From contig JADQAV010000015.1 of NCBI GenBank assembly GCA_019775845.1, positions 496,001 to 560,000 on the forward strand: a DNA stretch of 64,000 nucleotides. Direction: 5' to 3'. Every line of letters starts with the position of its first letter. Positions within the stretch are counted from its first letter, which is position 1. A model generated the notes under the pieces. The model ran no database searches. It had not been told where the DNA came from and saw only the letters and a program-made list of their open reading frames with translations. Below are positions 12,487 to 23,555 of the stretch, piece by piece. This stretch comes from Myrmaecium sp. VS I D KN 1 (lineage: Eukaryota; Ascomycota; Dothideomycetes; Valsariales; Valsariaceae). The position numbers and the translations under genes are program-made.

Positions 12487-12709
12487 ATATCCCTTGATGA
12501 TTGATGGTTTACTATTCAAGACCTTTGAGATAGAGATAGATGTGATTACATGATTAAACATGAAGATGTCCGGTTTCCAACTTACTTCTTCTCCATATCC
12601 TATGCATGTCGGGATGCGCATTGCCGCGGTGACCTATTCTTTGTCTGGCTCTACGATGAATAGAAAAGCGGAACTTGATATAAGAGGAGGATAGAACCAA
12701 TTCATTGCA

Positions 12710-13753
12710 TTATCCAATCAATTTCCCACAACCATTTGACTTGACCAACGTGCCTCCCCCTTTCCTCCACCGAACGACTTTCTGTACACAATCTCCCAAG
12801 TGGCCACCATCATCAGCCATACCGAATTCAAACAACCGCCCTACCAAACCCTCCCCTTCCTTTCAACCCCCTCCTCTCTCTCACCTAACCCATCACCCGC
12901 CAATCCTACTCACCTGGTTCCAGGTGCGGACATTCGTGACGCCGGTGCTCGGATCCGCGTAGGCGACGGCGACGGTCTGGAAGGCAACGCGCAGGGTCTC
13001 GGTGAAGGAGCGGTTGACGAGGGCGGTTCCGGGGGCGGTGCCGACGTCGTGGGTGACGGCGGTGATGAGAACGGGGGAGAAGGTCAGGGAGAGGGTTTTT
13101 CGGGCCGTGAGGGCTGGGGGGGTGGAGGAATGGAGAGAAGGTTGTTAGTTTTTTTTGTAGTCTCAGATGTTTGTGTGGGGGAGTTCTTAGCCCCGCTCGC
13201 TGGCTATCGAGACGGAGGACCCTCTTACCGCTCCCTCCTGTGAAACTACTGATGATGAGGCTGTCTAGGATGGTGCCGGAGGCGAAGGCGTAGAAGACGG
13301 AGGGGCTGTAGACGTCGATGGCGCGGGTGAGGGTCAAGGGGCTGAAGGACGAGTTGCCCGTGCTGGGCCCGGCGATGTCGTACGGGATCGTGCCGCCGAA
13401 GGTGAAGCTCGAGAGCTGTTTCCGGGCTCATGTTAGCGATCGTTGCATATGGACTTCCCGTCTGTTCGAGACATACCTGGACGGAGTTGGCAGGAGCGGT
13501 GGAGAAAAGACGGGTGGAATTGGTGCCGAAGAGAGGGGAGTTGCCGGGGCCGTAGGCTTGCACTGCCAGGAGGGAGAGATGATTTGTCTCAGTCAGAACT
13601 CTTCCTCATTTTCTTGGGGTAGCGGTGAAGGTGGATACGCCAGAGAGTTCCGCTGAAGACGCTTCCCAAGGCGGTTCCAAGGTCGGTGAGAAGGCTTTGT
13701 GCGGTTGCGGAGGTGGCGGCGAGGAGCATGACGAAGAAGACCTTGGCGTCCAT
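12710..13753 (-). CDS. Secreted Hcp-like (type VI tube fold) small protein
   Basis: Five exons (13753-13639, 13562-13477, 13415-13229, 13113-12914, 12781-12710) give 219 residues. The junctions use GTATCC, GTATGT, GTAAGA and GTGAGT donors, and a CTGAC branch site precedes the first acceptor. Residues 1-19 form a signal peptide ending SATA. The mature part has three N-glycosylation sequons (NST, NSS, NRS). Residues 66-196 resemble the Hcp fold of bacterial type VI secretion: an early strand LSSFTFGG, the pattern LTLTRAIDVYSPSVFYAFAS (bacterial Hcp has TKYxDKxxPxL), a strand pair around TLSLTFSPVLITAV, the FTETLRVAFQTVAVAYADP stretch (Hcp: TENVTLNFAQVQVDY) and a closing W-N. If the last GTGAGT is not spliced, the protein ends at 202 residues (stop at 12893). 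The Hcp link is by eye and needs a profile search. Role unknown; perhaps an extracellular ring-forming protein. Confidence 0.62.
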
Positions 13754-14175
13754 CTTGGGATGAGGAGGAGTACTTTCGTTGGAGGTTAAGGGATGCTCAG
13801 CTAAAGGATAACTGAGGTGGAAGAGAGAAAGAGAGAAACAGAGAAGTGTGTGTAAAGTTCAAGTACAGATCGCGAGAAGGATGCTTGCCTGCCCTGACAA
13901 TATCATCCGATGAGTTGCGACTGCCGTTTACGATAGGCATCGATTGCACTGGAGTAGAAGAAAGAAAAGAATTGAAAGTTTACAGTACTAAGTAGGATTT
14001 TCTTGTATCAAGAATGGCTTCATTCCATAAATGACCCATGAAACGAAATGGGAGTTTTGCGACGTACACCGATGCTTTTGGAATGCATAACATGAGAAAC
14101 AACATACAGTGAAAGGTATCAAGATAGACTCCGACGGTGCATGACATGTATAAGAAAAACGCCGCAGTTCCTTCC
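13754..14175. other. Intergenic: promoter of the Hcp-like gene and MAK11 3' region
   Basis: 422 bp between two genes on the minus strand. A GA-rich run (GAGAGAAAGAGAGAAACAGAGAAG at about 13823, a CT-rich leader on the minus strand) fits a fungal 5' leader. The part near 13980-14170 is AT-richer and fits the MAK11 3' UTR. No gene seen. Confidence 0.4.
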
Positions 14176-15723
14176 TCATTCGCTGTCGTCACTGTCGTCG
14201 CTGTCGCTCGATTCTTCCTCCTCCTTCACCTCGGCCTCCCCTTCTGGCGTTTCCTCGGGCTTACCGGTCATCTCAAAAGCTCTGAGGCAAGTGATGCGGT
14301 TGCCGGTCTCGTACATCCCAATCAATTTACCGATCTGTGGAGCACTCGATTTCTCCTTGCTGGCTTGCTCATCCGACGCCTTGTCTTCCTCGGAGGTGCT
14401 CCCCTGGAGATCAGAATCCCTCACCAGCCAGATACGCACCGAGCCATTGCTGCTGCCGGTGATGATCAGGGCATCGCTCGCCTGTAGGGATCTGCGAGCG
14501 GGGGCCATGAGGATTTCGAAGTCTTTGATACGGCTATTCACCCCGCCAGCTGCACCGCCAAGCTGAGCGAGCAGTTTGCAGGAGGGGAGAGGTTTAGAAC
14601 TAGGCTTTGAAGTGTCCCTCGTAGATGAGGCTTTCGGCTCTTCGGTCGTGACTTCGTCTGTAGAATAGAATAGGATGCGGCCGTCCTCGGTAGACACTGC
14701 GACAATGGTCTTGTCACCGGTCTTGGGCAGGTAGCGGATTTGGTGGACCTTGGTGAGCGGAGAGGGAAAGATTTTGGCTTTCGGCTTGGAGTCCAACCCA
14801 TACACGACGGCACCCCTCTCGAACCCAACGACGAATTCCTCTCCTTCCGGTCCCCAAATGACCTTTCGCCCCTCACCGGTTCCATATTTGCCCTCACCCA
14901 CTTGCTGCAACATATCTCTTTCGAAATTGAGAACACCGGCTTTTTTGCCCGTCACCAAATTCCACAACCTCATACTGCGCTCGCCCTTCCCCACACTAAC
15001 CATCAGTTTCATGCTGGGATGGACGGCGAAGTCGTTGACTCCGGCCGGCACCTCTCCGGGAGCGGCGGTATCTCCACTGGGCCTCCCTTGCGCCTTGGGG
15101 ATAGGCGCCTTGATGATCGACAGTACGGTCCAGTCACTCGCACGGGCGATCGCGATCGTGTTGTCCTCGGATCCCGACATGAGCTTCGAAGCGGTGGGGA
15201 AATGGAGAGCGGTTATGGTGGAGGAGTGGTGCAGCAGCGAGCCCAGCTCCTTGTTCCTGCGGTTTTCCAGGATGGCATGGCCACTCAGCGTCGGCAGCTG
15301 TGGCTTGTTGCCGCGGGTGGGAGGCGCGGTCGAGAGGTGATAAAGGTTGATGCGCTGGTCGGTACCGCCGCTGGCCAGAGTCACTCGTTGGTTCTCTTGT
15401 GTGGTACCGGTGGAGGGTGGGGAGATGGCCAGGCAGCGGATGGATGAGGCGTGAGCGTTGAACAGGAAGGTGTCGGTGAAGTCGATTTTGGTGTCATCCT
15501 CAGACTTGTCGGCGATATCGCTGGGGATGGTGGCGGCAATGCCGTGGAGCACCCGTTCGTACGAGCCGGTCACAATCTGTATCCAAACAGGCGCATCGTC
15601 TGGTGTCGTTGCGGCGGGCTTCGGAGGTTTGCTCGCGCTGGCCGTGGGTGTTTGATCCTGCTTCCTGACTTTCGGTGCCGCAGCGGGCGTGGTATCCGCG
15701 TTGCCCCTCTTCCTTTTGGCCAT
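14176..15723 (-). CDS. MAK11: WD40 60S ribosome-biogenesis factor MAK11
   Basis: Homologue of yeast Mak11 and human PAK1IP1, a nucleolar WD-repeat protein needed for early 60S subunit maturation (the Rlp24 step). Intronless, 515 residues from ATG 15723. A basic N-terminus MAKRKRGN with low-complexity linker (1-40) is followed by IVTGSYERVLHGI, then a seven-bladed propeller over about residues 50-450. Recognisable blades include SIRCLAISP...LASGGTDQRINLYHL, STITALHFPTASKLMSGSEDN, the invariant NDFAVHPSMKLMVSVGKGER-type blade and VAVSTEDGRILFYS. The C-terminus is acidic (EEEESSDSDDSDDSE), common in nucleolar factors. Divergent from EAF1 across 399 bp. Confidence 0.88.
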   Translation of the reverse strand: MAKRKRGNADTTPAAAPKVRKQDQTPTASASKPPKPAATTPDDAPVWIQIVTGSYERVLHGIAATIPSDIADKSEDDTKIDFTDTFLFNAHASSIRCLAISPPSTGTTQENQRVTLASGGTDQRINLYHLSTAPPTRGNKPQLPTLSGHAILENRRNKELGSLLHHSSTITALHFPTASKLMSGSEDNTIAIARASDWTVLSIIKAPIPKAQGRPSGDTAAPGEVPAGVNDFAVHPSMKLMVSVGKGERSMRLWNLVTGKKAGVLNFERDMLQQVGEGKYGTGEGRKVIWGPEGEEFVVGFERGAVVYGLDSKPKAKIFPSPLTKVHQIRYLPKTGDKTIVAVSTEDGRILFYSTDEVTTEEPKASSTRDTSKPSSKPLPSCKLLAQLGGAAGGVNSRIKDFEILMAPARRSLQASDALIITGSSNGSVRIWLVRDSDLQGSTSEEDKASDEQASKEKSSAPQIGKLIGMYETGNRITCLRAFEMTGKPEETPEGEAEVKEEEESSDSDDSDDSE

Positions 15724-16122
15724 TTCTGCAGCGGATTGGCGAAGAAAAGAGCGGATGTGACTGTGGGAGAGAGAGAGATCTTGCCGTGAGTTTGCTGGGA
15801 TTGATGCTACTCCTACCTAGCATGTGCCTTACCAGAAATTATTTCCATGAGGCGCGCCGCTGCCGGGAACCGGAGGAAAGTTGCTTCCGAGCCGCGCCCG
15901 GCCTTCGCGCCCAAACAGCGCGCCCAGACGACGGGATCACCCAGAACGACGCATGCCCGAGTGCGACCGCTACCTGCCAGTAGAACATCAAGCCCGCTGT
16001 ATCGTGAACGACCTCGCTCGTTCATCAATAATCCATCAACCAGCACCCCCGATCTGCTTCAAACCGGCACCTTGGCTCTCCTTGCGAATGACGGATGTCG
16101 TTCAGCCGGGCCTGGTTCTCAT
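15724..16122. promoter_or_regulatory. Divergent promoter MAK11 / EAF1
   Basis: 399 bp shared between two oppositely oriented housekeeping genes. No TATA-like element stands out. ORFs that cross it show no domain. Presumed bidirectional promoter plus both 5' leaders. Confidence 0.4.
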
Positions 16123-19100
16123 ATGTCCCTAGATACCATTCGTGATGCGGCATCCAGGGAGAAAAAGAACGAAATCACGTAAGTCCCCTTCGCTTTTTAC
16201 GGTCGCTCTTCGCGGATTCCAATGCTATCGGCCGATGCGACACCGAAAAATCGCTCCTCTCGAATTGTTTCGGCGTGGTTGGGTTGACGTTCGCGATTGC
16301 AGGACATGTGAGCTCTCTCGCAAGCGCAAGTTGCGGGAGGTGTACGCCTACACGAGGCTCCTAAACGCCGCGCACCCCCCCAAACTCCACGACCTCAACT
16401 TCGATGCGGAGCCCGACCCGGACGAGGTGCGCTTCTTAGAGGCAAATGATATCGCCAAGTAAGTTCATTGCACTCACCAATTCCTTCGTCTAAACACTAC
16501 TCAGATTTACCTTGCATTCCCTGCTCTTCCTTTTCCTGTTCTTCCCTCCTTATTATCATCTCTATCGCGCTCGCCGCATTCCCTCTAACATCCCTAGGGG
16601 TCTCTACTTCCGCGACTCAACATTACCCTCTCCCTTCCAAGACGGCAAGCTTTTTGGTCAAAGTATCCACGCGCCTTCGCCCAAACCTTATGCTGCATCT
16701 CCACAGCTGCAGCCCTCCGCTCAAGATGCTTCTCCCAGTCCTGTTGGGAAGAATGACCCTAATCCCCGTACCTCAATGGTCTCTGCGCAGCAGCTCCCCG
16801 ATGGAGAGGCTGCTCTCCACGATGGCACAGAAGATCTTCGCAAGATCTCAGAGCAAGGAGAGCCTGCACCTGTCCCTGGCAATCTTCCAACCAAGGCAGC
16901 AAGCAATGCAGTTGCGCCAGCTTTCCCATCGCCTTCCGAGCCCTCGTCATCCATCGAGAGGCCACCGCAACCTATGTCCGAAGCACCTGCCGTTGATCCG
17001 TCCGAAGTTGCTGCGCCTACCGCAGATGATGCAGCGCATGTACCTGGCTCAGATATATCCAAACCTCCGGACGCCGCCTCCCGTCGACCGTCTAAGGTGA
17101 TACATCTTCCTCCGAAGGAGGACCAGGAACGCCATTTGCATGAGATTGAACGGGCGCAGGAAATCCAAGCGCAGAAGGACAAGAAGGACGATGAGCGGTT
17201 AGCTGCTCCCCTGGCCTCCAACGGCGACCTTGCCTCTTCGCCCTCGTCGACAGTAGGCCCTTACTCGACGAATACTCCGCATCCCAACCAATATTCTCCC
17301 GACACAAGTCCGGACGAAGAAACATTCCGAGATGCTATGGCCAACCGACATCGTCCGATCCTCGAGAAAGCCCTCCCAGCGCCCTACGGAACCGAGGAGC
17401 ATGACAAGGCTTTCAAATGGCAGGAAAAGATTGTGAGAGAAGAAGCACGTGGCCCCAGCCCTGCTACTCCGGATGCACAGCTACGCCTCGAGGATGAGCA
17501 AGCAATAAAGCAAGTTCGTGATGGGCCTGCCATGAGCGGCCTGCCTCACGGTAATGTTCTGACTCAGGGAGCGGAGGAAGCCGTGCAAGATCCATTGCAG
17601 GCGCAGGAATGTGCTACCCAAGCACCCGCGGACTTGCCCGAGGGGACCTCTGTTGATGCGGGACGAGATGATATCAACAAATCTGCGAGTTCCAGAGGCC
17701 CTGAGACAGTAGCGAAAGAGCCCGTCTCCGTGGACGTTGATATGCATGACGCACCAGTTCCGGACCCTTCAGTGAAGTCGCCTCCTCCTGCATCACCGAG
17801 TGTAGAACGGCTCCAGGAGAACTCTGAGCGTCCCGCTGCGCCTTCACGGAAAGAGTCGGAAGTGCATGCTATCACGTCAAAAGAGACGCCGCGGATCTCG
17901 CCGAAGTCGTGCGTACCGGCGAATACCGTTACCCAAGCTAATCTCCAAAGCTTAGACAAGGACCAGGAGCTCGCCAGGAAAGAGCCTAAGAAGCCAAGAC
18001 TTTCTACCGTTGTTTTCGCAAAACCACCGTCAAAGAGTTCCTCCAAGTCCCTCCAATTGTACAGTGCTGATTATGAGGCGCTCAAGGGTGCTTCTCATGA
18101 TGAGAACAGAGACTACCTGCAAGGGTTGTTTTCATTCCAAGCGCATCAGGTGCCCCGATCGCGGCCTCTGACCTATCTTTTGGACGACTCCAGCAAGACC
18201 CTTACAACGGCCAATTCATACGCCTGTCTGAGAGAGTTCCAGGATTACAAGCTACTTAAACGGGTTTACCAGCTTCAGAATGCTAACAGATGGTCGTTTC
18301 GACAGCTGGAGAAATCTATTGAGCCTCCACGTCCCGTTACTCACCTTGATCACCTCTTGGCCGAGATGAAGTGGCTGAGAACTGATTTCAAAGAGGAAAG
18401 GAAATGGAAGCTTGCCACTGCAAAGGTCATGGCCCAATGGTGTGCGGCCTGGGTAGCGGCTGGCCCAGAAGAAAAGGTGGCCCTTCAGGTCAAGGTCCGC
18501 CGCAGGCCTTCTCAGCGTGGTCATAATGGCGAAGATGATATGATGACGGATGCTCCAACGCCCGATCTCATACCGAATGAGACGGAGAGTGAGGGATTCA
18601 CTGAAGACGACGAGCCTGTGCACTCTAGCGCTCTTTACCAACCGGCTACACTTTTCACTCTCGGTTACGATGACGTCGTCGCGAAAATGCATCATACACC
18701 CGCCAGCGACACCTTACTGAGCGAGCTCCCCTCATATGAACCCTCCGTAAAGCTCTATACCGGCCACGACGACCCATCCATCTCCACGATCGATCCTCCA
18801 GTCCTCCCAATCTCCAAATTTGTTACCGGAAAGCTTGTTTCTAAAGTCACTGGTCCGCCAAGAAAACGCAGTCGATATGAATACGAGGAAGAAGAAGACT
18901 ATATCACACCACCCCATTCACGACATAACTCAAGCAACTCTATCCCCTCTACCCCAGGCCGCCGTTTCAAGGATGAGCTGGAGCCAGAACAGAAAGATGT
19001 TGCTCTTTTCAATCCCGAGAATAAGCATGTTCGTGACCGTCTTCATGCGGGCCATGCATTCCGCCCGCCATCTGAGTTCAATATGCCCACCACAGCCTTC

Positions 19101-21071
19101 TTCGAATCAAGACAATCGTCGCAGTGGCTGTGGGAAGAAGATCAAAAGCTGCGCCAGTTGGTGAAGGAATATTCGTTCAACTGGTCGTTAATATCATCGT
19201 CACTGTCGCAGCCCTCCCTTTTCACTTCCGGAGCGGAACGACGAACACCGTGGGAATGCTTCGAAAGATGGATGCATCTTGAGGGGTTGCCTGCTGAGAT
19301 GAGCAAAACGCAGTATTTCCGCACATATCAGTCTCGTCTCGAGGCTGCACAAAAGACAGTCACAGCCCAACACCAGGCGGCAGCCCAACAATTACAGCAG
19401 CAACAGCAAGCTAATGGCCAGCCCGTTACAACCCCGCGGGTACGTCGAACAGCACAGCCTATCAGAGTGGAAAGACGACGCAACAATAGGTACCTTGCTC
19501 TCATTGATGCCATGCGCAAACTCGCTAGGAAGCGAGAGTCAGCTGCCCACAAGGCACAGGAAAGTGAGTAAAGTGACGACGTCTACCCTATGTTCTATGT
19601 GCTGACTCGAAATCTAGCTGCTAAAGCCGCTGCCCTTCGGAAAGCGCAGGAAACAAATGCCCCGAAGTCTAACATGCATACCCCACAAGAGTTTAGCAGA
19701 CTCAGATACGAGAGAGAGCTCAAGATTCAGGAGAAGCAGGAACTCTATCGGCAACAACTGCTCGCACGACAGCAGCAGAGTGTTATGCAACAGCGTCCGG
19801 GTCAGCCTGGAAGTATTCCAGGCGGTCCGACCGGTCCTGTCCCGCAGATGCGTGGAGGCGCCCTCAACGGGTCTCATGTGCCAAGTCCTCTATCCAATTC
19901 ATCTGTCCCTGGTGCACATGGCCCGCAAGGCGTCAACCCGCAGGGCCGGCCGATGCCTGCGCAGCCAGGCATGCAGGGGAATATGCCTAACGGCGCGATG
20001 GCTGGACTTCCTATCGGAGTGCAAGGGATGCCACAGGCGCAAATGCAAGTCAATATGCAGGGCCAGGCCCGCATGGTCCCTCCGAACGAGGCTATGCGTG
20101 TAGCAATGGCTCGTCAGCACCAACAACAATGGCAGCAACAACAGCGTGCTCAGATGGGCCAACAGGCTAACATGAACGGCATGCCAAATCCATCTGTAAT
20201 GGCCGCCATGGCTGCCGCCAATCCTGGAAACGCAGGCGCGGGCCTTGGTGCAGCAAACCTCGCCGGAGTTGCTGGAAACTCGGCATCCCCTCGCATGATG
20301 ACACCACAAATGGCCAATGGACATCCGGGACATAGTCTTAGTCCCAACAATGGCGGTAACGGCGGTCCTAGCCAAGCTCAACAGTTGTCAAGTGGCCTCG
20401 TCCCTGTGATCTCTCAAGCCATGAGCAAGATCCGCGCCGCATATCCCGACTGGCCCGAAGAGCGCGTGAAGCAGGCGGCTGTCGCTTCCCTACAAAATTC
20501 CGTCAACTCAGTCTCACATCAACAACAATTCGACCCTCAACAACGAGGCCGCGCCCGCGTGGACGCCATGAATGCCGCTGCTGGCGGTGCTGCTTCCGGA
20601 CCTCTGCCAGGCTTGCCGCAACAGGGCAACATGTTCGCAGCACAACAGCAACACGGCGGGCCGGGGCAAATGCAACAGCAGAATCACAACCACCGTGCGG
20701 GTGCCAGCCCATCCCCCGGACCAAACGGCGTGATGCACCAGCAACATTTCCAGGCACAGCAAGCGGCAGCGATGCGGCAGCAGTTGATGCAGCAACAGCA
20801 ACAGCAGATGCATGCCCAAAGCCAGCAACGCGCCAGTCCGAGCAATCAGCACGTGCCGGGTCGGGCGAGTCCGAGTCTGGGCATGCCCAACCCGAACGGG
20901 ACGCCCCGGCCGGGAAGCGCGCAGGCTGGGGGCGCGAGCAGGCAAGGTACGCCACAGGGGATGCAGCAGCAGCCAGGTCAACAGCAGCAGCAGCAGGGCG
21001 GAGCGGCCGGCAGTCCGATCATGCAGCACCAGGCGCAGCAGCAGCAGCAACAACAACAGCAAAGGCCATGA
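16123..21071 (+). CDS. EAF1: NuA4 complex scaffold EAF1/VID21
   Basis: Platform subunit of the NuA4 histone H4/H2A acetyltransferase complex in the nucleus. Four exons (16123-16178, 16303-16458, 16598-19563, 19618-21071) give 1543 residues. Exons 1-2 carry the typical opening SRKRKLREVYAYTRL and FLEANDIAK. The third begins GLYFRDSTLP after a CTAAC branch site. Residues about 180-620 are disordered and Ser/Pro/Glu-rich. An HSA domain (VTHLDHLLAEMKWLRTDFKE) lies near 640-715, where actin and Arp4 would bind. A SANT/Myb-like domain (WLWEEDQKLRQLVKEYSFNW ... WECFERWMHLEG) is at about 905-970. The C-terminal 480 residues are Gln/Met/Pro-rich with long CAG/CAA runs. Intron 19564-19617 joins KAQE to TAKAAALRKAQE, with a CTGAC branch. 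Domain order and length match Pezizomycotina Eaf1. Confidence 0.92.
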
Positions 21072-22080
21072 GAGGCGACGACGAGCCGGGATGATCTGTG
21101 TACATAGTTTCCTTATTTCTGATTTGGGTATCGAGGATACCGTCGAAGCGACAGCTTCTGGAAGATGGTGGATAGCATTACTTCAAATATCCCTCGCTCT
21201 ATCTTCCTTACCCGGTTCGTGAACGGGTGTGCTCCAAAGGAGGAGGGGAGAGGGGACAGGGGGTTCGTTCCGTCCGGGGAAAAGGGCGATGGTCATGGAA
21301 GAGGCGTTTTTGGAATGGAATGGATGGGATGGGATGGGTTGGGATGGGTCGGGAAGGATGGGGGAATTGTGATTTGGACGGCGTGGTGGGTGACCGGTCG
21401 CGTGGAAGGCGTTTGTCTTTTCTCTGTTCGACGCCCTCTTTTTTTGGTCTTTTGCTCCCCATTTTTTGCTTCGCCTTCTTCCAGTTCTTACCGCTTACCG
21501 ACCTACCTATCTTACATACTCCGCGATGCGATGCTATGCTATGCTATGCGCACCCATGACATTCATATTTTTTTCTTTTCTTTTTCTTTCTTTCTTCCTA
21601 CAGTTTTCCTTGTTCTTTCTGCCTTCGGTTTCGATAAGGATGATGAGCCGATGCACGCTTGACCTGAGAACGAACGGTCTCGAGGCCTGGTCCCGTTCAC
21701 CATCTTTTCTTGTCGTTTCTCTCTTTCCTTTTCGCTTGTTCCTTCACATGAGACGGGTTGAGATTAAGCCATGCGCAAACATCGGGGTATGCATTTCTTC
21801 TTCCTTGTTTTCGGATGCCTATTTATGGGCTCGCGCTCCCCTCACGGCTGCTGCCTTTCTGATCTTCAGCTATTCCATCCGATCCTGTCCCGTCCCGTTC
21901 CCTTTCGTTCTTCCTTCCTTCCATTGCTCTCTCGTTTCATTTTGTCACCCCGGCCAACACGTTTATGTCGTCCGTCTCCCCGGCGACAACCCTGCCGGAA
22001 CAGCCTTTTCTTTTTGTTTTCCTTCATGTCCATATCCCTTTCGCGTGTGTCGCCCTAAACCTCCTTTCCAGCGTACTGTC
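21072..22080. other. Intergenic: EAF1 3' region, low-complexity runs
   Basis: About 1 kb, convergent between EAF1 and the 22.1 kb gene. Holds imperfect GGGAT/GGAAT tandem motifs (about 21317-21360), CT-rich stretches and a short ATGCTATGCTATGCT repeat near 21531. ORFs here are pyrimidine-rich and look non-coding. Probably 3' UTR and terminator sequence. Confidence 0.4.
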
Positions 22081-22535
22081 CTACTTTCCCTTGTCCTGAC
22101 CGTAGTGCGCCTTGTTCCACGTCTTCTCCCAAGTGCCGGGCTGCGATAGGAAGGTTAGCAGAGGTGAAAGCGAATTCGGAGTGGATGAAGAGGGAAAGGG
22201 GGAGGTTCTCGAGGAACGTTCAACTTGCGATGCTAACTTACCGCCATCGCCTTCGCCTCCGCATGGCTCTTCCTGAAGGTCTCGGTGCCGGCGCCGGTGT
22301 AGGTGTCGGCGGACTGGGGCGTGGCGGTCGAGTCCGGGTCGTCGCGGCGGGTGGCGACGGCGGGCTTGTGGGTCGGGGTGCCGCCGCCGCGGGTGAAGGC
22401 CCGCTCGACGTTCTCGGTGCCGGCCGTCTCGAGGGGGTTGGAGCTGCGGCCGGACAGCTTTCCGGGGATGTAGACGATCGCCCCCACGGCCGCGAAGGCC
22501 ATGGCGAGGTTGCGGGCCGTGACGTAGTTGGACAT
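22081..22535 (-). CDS. Small membrane protein, function unknown
   Basis: Two exons (22535-22242 and 22140-22081; 101-bp intron, GTAAGT...CGCAG) give 117 residues. A hydrophobic N-terminal segment (NLAMAFAAVGAIVYIPGKL, about 9-27) could be a single membrane anchor or a mitochondrial inner-membrane signal-anchor. The rest is polar and Thr/Ala/Pro-rich, ending WEKTWNKAHYGQDKGK, where the aromatic/basic tail looks conserved in style. I do not recognise the family. Size and layout resemble small fungal mitochondrial proteins, but that is a guess. Divergent from the ERD1-like gene across about 1 kb. Confidence 0.6.
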
Positions 22536-23555
22536 GGTTTCGTTTTCGGATTGTCTTTGTTCGTGTGATGGGAGGGCGAGATGTGAGGTGAGGAATTAGG
22601 GGAAGTGGTATGTTCTCGCGGCGCGGTTTTGGGAGGAGTGGAGATGTTGATGGATATTGTTCAAGGGTTTCAGCAGATGTAAACGAGGAATGAGGTGGTG
22701 TGCGGGTGCAGAGGTATGAGCGGGGGAACAAGGCTGAAAGAATGGCTGGAATGCGCATATTTATGGATGGATGATGGGCGTGGGCCAAACAAGCTCCAGC
22801 TCCAGCTCCAGTCAGGAAGACTCTAGTATTCGCCTCCCCGTGTGAGGGGGAAGGGACGACGGACAAAAGGTGACGTGAGTTCCAATTGACTAGACCGCAT
22901 TGCCTCCAGGTGCGTCCCAAGTCTCAGGCTCGATGCCCTCATGGGATCGTCATCGTCATCGATGTCGCACCGATCCGGACCCTTTCCGTTCTCCGGGGAA
23001 GGTGGGGTTCCGTCATGTCTGTGCTCTGCTTTCCGCCCCGCCCCGCTCCGCTCCGCCCGGCTCCCCCTTCCTCCGCTCCCTCAGGTCCTCCGCTCCTCTC
23101 CGTCCGTCGGGCGCTCTCTGGGCGGTTGCGGTGCGACAAGCGTGGTATAATCTACTCTTCGATAGCTATGTACATACTTCTACGTACTTCAGTACTTTTC
23201 ATGGAGGATTTCCATGTAGACTACCTCTCATTTGATCCGACATCGATCCGAGACGCGCCAAGATCTCCGATCGGCGGAAGCGAACCCCGACTTGCGTGTC
23301 CTCTTCAGGGACCGACCCGACCTTCTCGTCCGCCGTTCACCGATTTTGGCTTTCCCCTACTGCGACGCAATCCCGTCCTTCTCCTCAGCCCCTCACCCAA
23401 GTCGTTCATTCGCCTGCTGGATGCCTCATTGCAATCCTGGACGGGACGGCGCCGCTTTCATCGCACTCGGACAGGGCTAACACCTTCCCCCTTCCGGGCC
23501 CGAATCGCATCCCATTACTTTCTTGCTGGCCGAGGGAAGAAAGGCGACGTGAACG
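22536..23555. other. Intergenic: divergent promoters, no gene seen
   Basis: About 1 kb between divergent starts. Contains a short CAGCTC triple repeat (about 22795-22812, AGCTCCAGCTCCAGCTCCAG) and CG-rich runs around 23035-23065. Overlapping open frames here are unremarkable and lack domains. Confidence 0.4.
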
